Assembly (NCBI GenBank): GCA_036250195.1
Contig: JAVHZZ010000010.1
Location: forward strand, 76,441,423-76,505,422
DNA length: 64,000 bases
Reading direction: 5' to 3'
Source: Mixophyes australis
Taxonomy: Eukaryota > Chordata > Amphibia > Anura > Limnodynastidae
Below the pieces are notes generated by a model. It was not told where the DNA came from, searched no databases, and was given only the letters and a program-made list of their open reading frames with translations. Both the position numbers and the translations under genes were made by a program. How positions within the stretch are numbered: the first letter of the stretch is position 1; each line of letters begins with the position of its first letter. Below are positions 45,899 through 58,627 of the stretch, piece by piece.

Positions 45899-48800
45899 GT
45901 TGATTTTCTCTTCTTCAGAAATTTGAAATTGAAATTACTTTCTTCTTAGAATATACTCTGCTGTATGACTCAGATAATATCCTAGTTAGTCCCTTGATTC
46001 TTCTATAAAACAACATGCAGCAATAAGATGATTAATTAGTGAATATTACGCAACATCCCCACTTTTTCAAACCCACAGTTTAGTAAATGTATCCCCATGA
46101 CTCTGTGAACACTATGGGAGATCGTAAGTGCATACACACTACACGATGTGGACGAGGGGTTGTTTATCCGTTTATTGCCTAATAAGCGGCTGAAAAACCT
46201 TCAGTGTGTACCTAGCCCTAAAATAAGAGTGTAGACTCTTATGCAAACAGAGATTGTTTGTGTTTTCATTTTCACTTGTTTTTCCTAAAAAAAGTTTTTC
46301 ACTTGAATGTTGTTGCTTGCAAGGTCACATTCATTAAAGGTGCAAAAAGTTCAGACATAATTTATCCTGATTTCAGGATTTACATAACAAACACATACAA
46401 TTTCAATAAGGGTGTGTAGACTTTTTATATACACTGTATATATAAAAAATAAAAATAAAAGTAATGCTTGTAGAAAACAATGGGTACTGGCATTTTCAGA
46501 GGTTCCAAAAAAAAACCCAAAACAAGGCTCGTTATTGCCTGTTAAAAGTTTATCAATCTGTGATTTTGTAAACTACAATTACCAAAATGCATTGCAGTCA
46601 GCCATACCTAGACAGCCGACAGCCACAGCTATTCAACCAGTTATATGGCTTGTATTATCATCATAATCACCATATTAGCTTGTGTAACACCGCCCATCTT
46701 AAGTCTCTCACTGTATGAAAACTTATTAAACAAATGAAAACCAAAAAGTACTATTTGTATAATCTTTATTTTTATTAAAAGGGACAATTACATGTATACA
46801 AAAAGAGCTAAACCATCAAATGCAATTAAAATCCCCAATACATATATAAAAACAAACATAAATATGTAACAAATTACATGCTTCATGCTTCTAAGCAACA
46901 ACTATAACATTTTCTATTTCATGTCTCTAGAGGATAATTGAGAGAATCACTAAAAAAGATTTTATTGTTAGCAATTTCACCAATATCAGTGCTTTACTTG
47001 CATCGATTGGACTTAAGAAAATGTAACTATTTAGGGCCTTATTTTGAATCGGACGCAATGTGCGTCTAAGATGTGCAGGAGTGGGATTGTGCCGCAAATG
47101 CAGGAAAATATGGTGCTTGCTGCACATGTGTGACAGTGGTTTTGTAGCCGATGCACCTAAAGTGGACTTTGCGTCCGACTCTAAATGAGGACCTTAATCT
47201 CTATGGAAGAATTTAACTTCAACCATTTTCTGTAGTAATACGCAAATGGCAACCCAAGTATAATGTTACCCATTAAAAAAATGGAAATTAATTTTGCCTT
47301 AAAGTACATGATACATAAATTGCTTAATAAGTAAAGTGCTATGAAAAGCTTGTTTTACAAAGTAAACTGTTATGCAGGGATCATTTGTCTTACCCTACAC
47401 ATTGTATCAACCCACTGACTTCACACAACTGAGTATAGATCATCATTCGCCATCCTTGTGATATCATTCAGGTGGGTGTGTCCATCCTATCTGGGATGCA
47501 CCATACAAACATATTGAGTGGCAGAAGTAGGGCACGCAAAAAACATTACCCATAACCACCAAAGTGATTATATAATGTTCCAATCATTCTTATAATTAAG
47601 TTACTCAGTTATCTATTGCATAAAGCATGTTACCTGAGCAGGGGCAAATGCAGGATTTTTAAGGGGGGTTCCCCCCCCCCAACAAAAAAAATAATAAAGA
47701 GAGGGAGCGGCCACGCATGCGCAGCAGCTCCATTTTGGCGATGCTGTACTGTACAGCTTCTTAGTCAGCACCGCGACTGCTGTACAGTACACTGCTGCAG
47801 TGTTTAGCTCCCGTTTGTCTGCGGACGGGAGGGGTTTCTGGAGAACCAGAAACCCCCCCCCCCCCCTGCGTGCACCCCTGCTGAGCATATTTTACTTCTA
47901 GGGTATTTTACAATTATTGAAACATACCTGCATTGGGTTGGTCTACAGATTTCCAAAAAGCCAAAAAATACTTATGTTAAAGGAAATAAACCCTGTTGAG
48001 TAATTTGTATAATTTTGCTTTTTTTTTTTTTGGGGAAATGTTCAGGGATGGGAAAAAATATATTAATCACACTAATCATATTTCCTACACAGAGGCGGCA
48101 GCCATTTGGTTCGGTGAATAAACCGACTGCGTTCTCAGAAATATTGGGATTATCCCTCAAAATAGGCGCCTCCATAGTAATTTCTCATACAAGTAAAATA
48201 TGCACCACTGATGCTCAGGGAACATATCCGAGTAACCTGGTTATGTAATGTCTCAATTATGGGTTCTCTGCAAAGCCACAGTGCAATTATATCATTCATA
48301 GGTGAATGAAATCAACCATATATTTCAGTAAATCAATGCCACTTAACAAATGGACAGAGTGAAAGCATGGGCTTGGCCAATGCAATTTACATTTCTGGAA
48401 TTAAATATAGCAAATTAATTGCTCGGCTTAGACTGTAAATTTATTTTAAAAAGCAAATATTTTGCTGTAGATAGTCTCTTTGCCATCCCGAAAAAGACAG
48501 ACCGTTGTGTGTGCCTAAATTATGTGTTCGAAAATATATTAAAGAAATCTCTGTGGCTACCTGGATTTGCATGGCTCAGATGCAGTAGTCTGCAGTCTAG
48601 CCCATACATGATTGCCACCACTTCCGTAAAAAAAAATATACTGGATTTCTGTCCCTGCGCCCTATTAACAACATTGGCGTCAAGTCCCATTTTCACCAGA
48701 CATGTGACATCTCAAAGCCTGTGTGACATTACAATGTCATGTCAACTCCAGTTCAATTCTGGGGATCTAGTACAAGAGAATATTTCTCAGGTTATAGGTT

Positions 48801-50130
48801 TATGGAACATAGCCTTTGAATACTTAAGTAGAAAGGCCTTTTACCTGTGGGCTACTGGAATAAGTAAAAACAAATTCTCATATTGCCCATTTTGCTACAT
48901 TGAAACGGAATGCTATGACACCACGATTTAAATGCCAGGTTTAAATCCAATATCAATGCATTCTTTTTTTAAGTTAAGTTTTGTACTTCAGTCTTTGTAT
49001 AGTATACAAAATCTGAAGGTTACAGAAATGAAATCAACTCACAATAGAGTAGATTTAAATAAAGTGAAAAGAAATTTCTGTATCGTTTCGAATGTGGGAT
49101 TCCACATCTCCATCTATAGAGGTCTCTTAATCACCTCTAAGAAAGCCAAAGTCTAGGAGGGCAAGCTGGGACTTGTAGTTCCACAACAAGTTTGGTGAGC
49201 CACATACTGCCTAAGCCTTCTGTAGGTACTGGCTGCCCGACCCACTGTATCCTAGAACCTAGTCACCCACTTGTGTGGGAGGATCAGAAATGAGCACTTA
49301 TTATAAATATATCCTAGATTTATTCCGATCTGGAACAAAAGCATGAATTTACATTTTCTATTTTACTGGCCAGTGAAATTTAAGTCACTGGACATGTGCA
49401 AACGGAGCAAGTGGTCTATATTTACAACTATAAACACTACTTTGCAAAAGTCAGCTAAAAATGTACATGATGCATGGTTTTAGTACAAAAGCCTTTGTGC
49501 GGCATGAAAAGAGATTATTGTCTATCCCAAAAGAGAGGGCTTCCGCACATAACTCAGACAATTTATGCCTATAGCTGTTGGTTTCTCCACTACGGAAAAA
49601 AAAGTGGTCATTAATATTTGCCAGAATATTCAATTTTGGAAACAACTGCGTTATCTGTTTAATTATTTACCATGATTCAAAGTTCCCGTTCAACTACCCG
49701 GTAAACCCTCAACTGGTAACCATTAACAGAGCAGACCTCAGATACACAGGATCACAAGATACATAACATTCTGAGCTCACCCTATCCAGTGATAGACCCT
49801 ATATACAGTTCAGTAGTGGGATACAACAGAACTATCCAGAGTGACTTTAGCAGTACTCACTGCCATATATATGGCACGCACTGTATCTCCAAAAGCAATA
49901 AAATAAATAAGTTTCACCAAGTGAAAAAAAAATAAAAAAAATTGTTTTATAAATTGTAATTCATGATGTGCAAACCTACATGATCCCAATCTGCAGGTTA
50001 GTAATCATCACAATGAAGCCAATAATATCTACTTCAGGAGATACTCATTGTCAGTAGTCAAGGATTCTTGATATGCTCCCTATTTGGCAGGATTTTCCAA
50101 GTCTGTCCAGATAAGCTATATCTTTGACAC
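45899..50130. other. Intergenic region between converging ROCO and IRF genes
   Basis: No supported gene. Elements seen: half of a 'caatcagattctagct' MITE (46040-46095), a fragment of the tacacactacag MITE (about 46120-46215), a MITE at 47034-47195 with ggcctta...ggacgcaa-type ends, and a hAT-like GC-rich MITE at about 47637-47881 (caggggcaaatgcagg; complement of caggggtgcacgcag at the right). A tttatt word near 49319 could be the minus-strand poly(A) signal of the IRF gene. Confidence 0.5.
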
Positions 50131-50298
50131 TTAAAAAAAATCGGGGAAGTCCAGGTCCATTAAGCTTGGTCCATTTAGGTCACAGCTGTTGAAGGAACTT
50201 CCATTAGAGATCTGCAGGCTGACCAGCTCTGTGTGTAGCGATGAAGCACCTTCCCGCTGTGCAACCTGGTGCCAGAATGTGCAGAAATTAGGAACAAG
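50131..50298 (-). CDS. irf7: IRF terminal coding exon
   Basis: 168 nt, 55 codons plus TAA (50133-50131). Acceptor tttgcttttttag just above 50298, phase 0. Ends in an acidic, aromatic tail (LMDLDFPDFF). Serines in SNGSSFNS lie where IRF7 and IRF3 have their activating phosphorylation cluster; that role is inferred. Confidence 0.85.
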   Translation of the reverse strand, partial: LVPNFCTFWHQVAQREGASSLHTELVSLQISNGSSFNSCDLNGPSLMDLDFPDFF

Positions 50299-53200
50299 CT
50301 AAAAAAGCAAAAAAAAACAAAACAAACTGTTAATAAGGACAAAATACAACATTCTCAAAGTGCCTTATTAGGTCCTCTGTACTAAGCCTAGTGTGCAGTA
50401 ATTTAGCAATCTTATATATGTAACAACAAAGGTACACAAATGCACAATAACAACAGTTTTGAGATTGCAATGAACCAAAGCTAAGTAGGGCTGAGTGCCC
50501 TATTGCTCCTTATTCCTGTCACTTCTCCTGAGCAGAGAAATACAGGTTCAATCTCAAGTTGGCCACACATGTAGGTGGCCAGAATTAACACATTTTGCCA
50601 TATGGTTCAATCGTATAAGTCCACCTGAGCTGCTATTGACAGGATAAGTTCCCAATTTCACGGCACACATGGGTGGCCAAATTGGAAAGTTCATTTTGTT
50701 TGCTTGTCTTTTAATCATCAATAAATTTTTATTAAGAAATTTTGCAAGAATATGGGGTAAAAACAAAAAAAGGGAGTCAGACAATAACAAGGTGAAAAAA
50801 TGGGGGGAGGGGACAGGGGGAATCCCCTCATCAGAGGAGAAGGGGGGTATAGTTACTCATTGAGCATTACAACACAACATAATTTGCAGATGATACATAC
50901 ATATTTGAGGAATGACAACACAATATCCCATGAACTGTCCCGGGGAGAGTCAGATAGTGCTTGGGGTGAATGGGAGGGAGAGGGGGGAGGAGGGTCTTCC
51001 AGAAGCTCCAGCTCCTTCAGTGACATACACATGCCAATTAAACCACTTCATGATGGGGGCAGAAGTGGAGGAAGAATAGGGCATATCAATTGTCTCCATC
51101 TTAACGCTATGTTGGATTTTAGAAATGATTCTAGATAAGATAGGGGGAGTGGTAGTCTTTCAGTTTTGGGCTATTTCTGCTCCGGTCGCTGCTAGGATAT
51201 AACCCGAAAGATATCTGTCGTGTTTAGGGACAGAGGTGGTATAAAGATGGAGTAGTGCTATGGCTGGGTCCACTTTTGTTTGGTTTTAAGGCCAAAGAAC
51301 TGGATGATATATTTTTATTTTGTGGCCACACAAGCAGAAATCCTGGGCCATTGGCTAGGCTGATACCATGCATCCGAGGATATCTTCTCAATCCAAAAAC
51401 CATGGCTAAAACTAGCAGCATTCCATTTAAACATAGTAGCTGTCAGAGAAGAGTACAGAAATATGCAGCCAGAGGAAGCAGGCTGTAGGGGCACATAGTT
51501 TACTGGTTTCCTTATACTAGGAAGTCACAATCATATGTGCCGAGGCTGCTATAGTGAGTCCTCTGCACATTCCCTTTTAGCAGAAGTAATGGTCTTGTAC
51601 TGGCTACAATAATGGGGATTGGTTATTTATGTAGAACTTCTTTCGCTTTATTATTAATTCCATCAATTATCCCAGCGCAATCTATTTCAGATCATCTATG
51701 TGTCAGAGGCCAGAATGTATGTCTTCATTATTAATATATATTAATAGAGCAGGATTATTCAGTATGTCTATATGTCACATTCTATTAGATCATTAGTTCT
51801 GGTTCATGTTGAACCTATTATTATTAGTAAGGGTGGATTCTCCTTTGTGTATACTGTTTGATCACACATACACACACACACACACACACACGCACGCAAA
51901 ATGTATCACTCAGGAACCATAATGTAATATATAATAAAGTATAAATGAGCCTGTCAAATCTAGGAGGCAGCGTTCAATGTAAAATATCAAACAAGATTCT
52001 TCAAGTCCATATAACAGAAAAACATGGTAGCACAGTTCAAGATGCGATGAAACTAGAGATGGTCACTGACCCCCGTGTTTTGGTTTTGTATTCGGTTTTG
52101 GATCTGGATTACCGTCGTGTTTTGGTTTTGGTTTTGCAAAACCGCCATTGCGTGTTTTGGTTTTGGTTTTGGTTTTGTTTGGTTTTGTTTTGCTATTTTG
52201 TTGGAAAATACATGTTTTTGTGCCTAAAATAACCCAATTTAGTGCTCCAACTGTTTTAGAGATAAGTAATCTAATTGCTGAGGTAATAAATCACCCAAAA
52301 AAACTGTTTAATTCTTCGTTGGTAGGCCTTCATTTATTCTACACACAAAACAGATTGTCTTCCTCTCCATCTATGCATATTGGCAATGCAGCCATCGTCT
52401 TTGGATGTATATTACACCCTACACTTATAGTTAAATATGTAAAGAAATGGAAAAAGACAGTTTGCTTTCTGTCTCTATAGGCCCCCCTCCACTTTTTTAA
52501 AAAAACAAAAAATTCAGCCATTATAGACTGTACAATATTAATTGACATGGAGAAAGCCAGTTTGGTTTCTGTCTCTCTAGGCCCCCCTCCACTTGTATAA
52601 AATACTAAACAATCCAGCAGTTATAGACTGTACAATATTAATTGACATGGAGAAAGCCAGTTTGGTTTCTGTCTCTCTAGGCCCCCCTCCACTTGTATAA
52701 AATACTAATAAATTCAGCCGTTATATACTGTACAATATAAATTGAAATGGACAAAGGCAGTTTGGTATCTGTCTGCATCAGATCCTCTCTCCACTAGGAA
52801 TAAAATAGAAAACTATTCAGCCGTTATATAGTCTAGAATATAAATAGAAATTGAGAAAGGCAATTTGGTATCTGTCTGCATCATAATCATCAACATCATC
52901 ATTAGCGCCCTCGTTGCCTACACAAATCTCCCCCTCATCCTCTTCTAATTCCAAAGTGGCATCCTCAATTTGGGTATCACCGGCTACACTCGGGCTATTA
53001 AGGCACACATTAGCAGAATGCTCACGATTAGACATCCCACTGTTGGATGGACTCTCCACAGGGATTGTTGTCATTTGTGAATCAGAGCAAATATTCTCCT
53101 GTAATGCCTCACTGTTATCTTGCAGCTCGGCTTTGACGCTTAACAGTAGTTGTGCACCAATTGTAGGCTGGGTAACTTTTTGGGATCTGCCACTAATAGC

Positions 53201-56200
53201 CAAAGGTGAAGGCCTCATTCTCTCTTTGCCACTACGTGTGTAGAATGGCATGCTTGCAATTTTTTTTTTATCGTCACTTAACTTTTGCTCAGTTACACTT
53301 CTTTTTCGCTTCAATACAGTAAAAATTTTTTGGGTTTTTGTTTTTTGCACTAATTTGGAAACACTCTGTTGTTTGACATCGCCTTGGCCAGATGACGTAC
53401 TGGGAACACTAACATCAGGACTGGTGACAGAACCTGGTTGCTCATTCAGATCATATGTGGACTGCTTTGAATCCATTCTGAGCGCAAACCACTGGGGAGT
53501 GCTAAAAATTATTTGGTAGATACTGCTGACAGATATGACTTTTGACAGCCAGAAATATTAATGCACAATTAGGGAGGACACCCCAAAAGCACTGAGGAGT
53601 GCTAAAAATTATTTAGTAGATACTGCTGACAGATATGACTTTTGACAGCCAGAAATATTAATGCACAATTAGGGAGGACACCCCAAAAGCACTGAGGTGT
53701 GCTAAAAATTATTTAGTAGATACTGCTGACAGAAATGACTTTTGACAGCCAGAAATATTAATGCACAATTAGGGAGGACACCCCAAAAGCACTGAGGTGT
53801 GCTAAAAATTATTTAGTAGATACTGCTGACAGAAATGACTTTTGACAGCCAGAAATATTAATGCACAATTAGGGAGGACACCCCAAAAGCACTGAGGAGT
53901 GCTAAAAATTATTTGGTAGATACTGCTGACAGATATGACTTTTGACAGCCAGAAATATTAATGCACAATTAGGGAGGACACCCCAAAAGCACTGAGGAGT
54001 GCTAAAAATTATTTAGTAGATACTGCTGACAGATATGACTTTTGACAGCCAGAAATATTAATGCACAATTAGGGAGGACACCCCAAAAGCACTGAGGTGT
54101 GCTAAAAATTATTTAGTAGATACTGCTGACAGAAATGACTTTTGACAGCCAGAAATATTAATGCACAATTAGGGAGGACACCCCAAAAGCACTGAGGAGT
54201 GCTAAAAATTATTTGGTAGATACTGCTGACAGATATGACTTTTGACAGCCAGAAATATTAATGCACAATTAGGGAGGACACCCCAAAAGCACTGAGGAGT
54301 GCTAAAAATTATTTAGTAGATACTGCTGACAGATATGACTTTTGACAGACAGAAATATTTATGCACAATTATGGGGGACACCCCAAAAGCGCTGGGGAGT
54401 GCCAAATATGAAGAAAAAATAATAAACCTCTATCCTCCTCTCTGCACTAGCGATTTTGGTTAGAGCAATTGCAAGAACAATATTGTATTCTCTGTCCCTG
54501 CTCTAATTAGCCTATGACTACACCCTGCTCTCTCCCTCTGTCAAATGGCGATGGATTGCTGTGGAGGCGTGTATTTATAAAGTTGAAGTATCGCGAGAAC
54601 CGAGCCCCGAGATCCGACGACGTCACAATGACGTTCGGCCTCGATTTGGATTCGGAATGGGCGGGAGAGTACCGAGCTGCTCAGCTCGGTACTCGGATAC
54701 CCAAAGTTCGGGTGGGTTCGGTTCTCGGAGAACCGGACCCGCCCATCTCTAGATGAAACACACGACTCTTTTATTAAGCAATAAGAACGTTGTGTGTTTC
54801 ACTTTCCCATAGACTGTGATGTTAGCCAGCAGGAACTTCTAAGAAGTCCGGAAACATGATCCATTGACCTCAATATAAATGACTCGCAAATGTTATTGGC
54901 CAGCAGTAATTTTGTAAAGTACATTGGTTACCCAGGTCGTGGGATTGGTCTAGACCCGATAAGAACTGTATGTAAAATACACACAGAATATAAACAATTA
55001 GGTAAAAGGAAAAAGTGGAATCCCTACCCTTGTGAAACCTTATACACTGTCAGGGGCAAGCACATACAGTATGTGTAAGATTATTAGAGATGTAAAAGAG
55101 ATCATTAGAGATAAAATTATTTATGCATATTGCCTTATTAAGTAGCAAATAGTCCTAGTTAAAACAAAATATACTGTACTGAAACTAAACAGCCTTGTAG
55201 ACCATTTGGCATATGCTGTTATGCGGAGAGCAATCAGTCCAGTTACTGTTTTACACAGCTACTTTACTGTTTATAAATTATATACAAATAATGCAAATAT
55301 AGTTGTATAGAAACTAATATGATTATGAATGTCACATATATACTAAACGTAGCAGTTTAATCATTCACAGAGACTCTAAAATTCGAGAAACAAAACACTT
55401 GTTGGGTCATACGGGGGATGGACCAAGTAGGTAAATCCTAGCAGATCTGAGGAATAGGAAAGTGAAACTTAAGCAGCCAGAGATAATAAATATATGTGAG
55501 GGCTTGGCTTAAAAGGATAAAACACATGCTGGTTGAACGTTACATGAAGAGAAAGACCTCATCGACAACACAAGACATGGACCGTACTATCTAACATTTA
55601 TTGCCTGTACATTTACAAAATGAACAATCCAGATCTCATCTCCAAGAACCCAGGACATACATCACGCATGCATCTGGTAAGTAAACATTCTATATAACAT
55701 TATTATAATTTGAGTCAATATCAATGGAGGATTTTTTGGGGTGTTGAATATTTCATACAGCAAACAAAAACATTAAGCCAGGATTTATTCTGCATGATCA
55801 ATAACTTAGTAGGTTTTTAAAGCATTTAAATGTTAAAATGGGAATAAAGAACTAAAGATGGTGTAAATTCAGTAGACAGGTGAAAATCTATAACCAATTT
55901 TTAATGATGTTCATAGTCCTGACAATAACAATCATTATTCCTCTATAATCTATATGTAATCCTTATCTATCTAAAACATTACCAGGAATGGTATAAGAGT
56001 GCAGCCTTTACTGTTGTAAGGGAAGGGTATAATAGGAAAACATTTTAAAAACTCTAACGCAAACAATAAGGGGTACAGCCATAAAAAGAAAACATTTAGG
56101 TTAAAGAACGCCACATTTTGCAATGAATACTGCATATGAACTGTACTTACTAGGTCACGTTTTGCAAATAATTTTAAACAAACAATAACCAAAACTATCT

Positions 56201-56396
56201 GAAAAACATTTGTCACGATGTCTTTTAGATCTGACATTTTTAGACCATATATGTAAAAAAATCATTTAGACTTTAATATGCAATACACCACCATGGAGCC
56301 AGATAAGACTGCAACATATAGAACCCTGACTTCTTTTAGACATTCTCTAGCGCAGAACTAAAAGTGTTTAAAATTCACTGATAGCTTAAAACATCA

Positions 56397-56432
<36 letters not shown>

Positions 56433-58580
56433 AAACAAACAAACAGATATATAAAATGGCGCTCACAACCACAACGTAGTCACAGTATGGTAGTATAGTA
56501 AACAGCAGAAAAGTTCCAGATGTAGAATAGCTCAAGTATGAGCGGCAGCCATGATATCCTGTAACCAGATGGTTAATCCGGAAATGAAGACACTGTAACA
56601 GAAGACAGGCAGGGCGCCTCAATGTGTATTACCACTTGTATAGTATAAATGGATGTAATATCATGCGTACCATAAGGTATTGATAGGTCGTCTAATCAAA
56701 TACGGAGGATCCTCTTCATAAAATGTTCCTCCCAGTTGGTAAAATAATGGACAATGCAAGAAACAGAGTACAACATAGAGTAGTATTGTCAGGATGTGTA
56801 ATCACACCACCTGTGAAATATATACCACCTATGGGACTTCCTTATCGTGCAAAAACACACATATGCCCAGAGATCAACAGTTAAAATGTATAGGACACCC
56901 GTGTGTACCAGCCAAAAAGGTATAGAAATATAAACTGCGTACCAGATGGTCTCTTCAAATTGGCATAAAGTCAATCCTTTGAAGGATCAGTTGTATGGTC
57001 CCTCTCTTCAAATCTCAGTCATTGGCAGCAATAATGACAAGAAAGGAGGTGTAAAAAGTACAATACCGCTTTATTAAAAAATAAATATATGCACTTACAT
57101 CTAGGAGTGCAGATAGATGTTCAGATAGTAGGCTCAACGCGTTTCGTCCCAATAAAAACGGGACTTCATCAGGAGCAGGAAAACAGCAGATACCCATACC
57201 GCTACATTGCCGGCTTTAAATAGAGCCCGGACGCCATCTTGGCGCATGCGCAGATGCCGCCACTAACTGCGCATGCGTCAGAACAACTTTATTCATATTT
57301 ACAAAAACGGAACAATATTCCCTCATATGCAGCGTAAACAAACACCAACAGAATATCAAGATATCTGCTCTCATTAGTCACGCCATACAATTAAAGGAAA
57401 CAGCAGATACCTATATCGCTACATTGCCGGCTTTAAATAGAGCCCGGACGCCATCATGGCGCATGCGCAGATGCCGCCACTAACTGCGCATGCGTCAGAA
57501 CAACTTTATTCATATTTACAAAAACGGAACAATATTCCCTCATATGCAGCGTAAACAAACACCAACAGAATATCAAGATATCTGCTCTCATTAGTCACGC
57601 CATACAATTAAAGGATATGGTTACATATGTTACCTAATCCCCATAACGCCAGCAATATCAATAATAAAACATCCAAATATGCATACTGTGATGCACAATT
57701 ATAAAACATATACAAAAAAACATATATACATATACATAATCACATATAACCTAATCAGATCTGTCTAGCATTAGGTTAATCAATATCCATATACCTAAAA
57801 TCTGGTGACAATAAATCGGATACCGATACCAATCTTTGTAACTTAATGCATATCATTAGTCTGACTAATGATATGCATTAAGTTACAAAGATGTTCTGAC
57901 GCATGCGCAGTTAGTGGCGGCATCTGCGCATGCGCCAAGATGGCGTCCGGGCTCTATTTAAAGCCGGCAATGTAGCGGTATGGGTATCTGCTGTTTTCCT
58001 GCTCCTGATGAAGTCCCGTTTTTATTGGGACGAAACGCGTTGAGCCTACTATCTGAACATCTATCTGCACTCCTAGATGTAAGTGCATATATTTATTTTT
58101 TAATAAAGCGGTATTGTACTTTTTACACCTCCTTTCTTGTCATTATTGCTGCCAATGACTGAGATTTGAAGAGAGGGACCATACAACTGATCCTTCAAAG
58201 GATTGACTTTATGCCAATTTGAAGAGACCATCTGGTACGCAGTTTATATTTCTATACCTTTTTGGCTGGTACACACGGGTGTCCTATACATTTTAACTGT
58301 TGATCTCTGGGCATATGTGTGTTTTTGCACGATAAGGAAGTCCCATAGGTGGTATATATTTCACAGGTGGTGTGATTACACATCCTGACAATACTACTCT
58401 ATGTTGTACTCTGTTTCTTGCATTGTCCATTATTTTACCAACTGGGAGGCACATTTTATGAAGAGGATCCTCCGTATTTGATTAGACGACCTATCAATAC
58501 CTTATGGTACGCATGATATTACATCCATTTATACTATACAAGTGGTAATACACATTGAGGCGCCCTGCCTGTCTTCTGTT

Positions 58581-58627
<47 letters not shown>

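Larger units (their letters stand above)
52054..54751 (-). mobile_element. hAT-type DNA transposon, 2.7 kb, apparently defective
   Basis: Exact 8-bp target duplication gatgaaac (52046-52053 and 54752-54759). Inverted ends TAGAGATGGTC and its near-complement gcccatctcta. The left end carries a long gttttggttttgg run. Inside are one 219-codon minus-strand frame and two tandem arrays. No DDE/RNase H or hATC domain is seen, so it is probably non-autonomous. A shorter relative is at 58817-59499. Confidence 0.93.
56429..58583. mobile_element. Penelope-like pseudo-LTR composite C with a near-perfect inverted repeat
   Basis: Arms 56594-57286 and 57893-58583 are inverted copies of about 690 bp; I found one mismatch (near 56730 and 58451). 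Each arm carries the hammerhead-like motif and the same short frames. The left arm continues outwards into ataaaatggcgctcac (56453), resembling the agcgc-type ends of composites A and B. No reverse transcriptase is present. Identity this high means a very recent event, or an assembly fold-back. Confidence 0.72.

Noticed and set aside
48419..48931. 170-codon plus-strand frame
   Set aside because: No recognisable domain, no splice context; compatible with chance in AT-rich DNA.
52817..53476. Independent host gene on the minus strand
   Set aside because: It lies wholly inside a transposon bounded by an exact 8-bp target duplication.
57015..58162. Two identical 60-residue frames on opposite strands as a duplicated gene
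   Set aside because: They are the two arms of the PLE inverted repeat and span the hammerhead-like motif.
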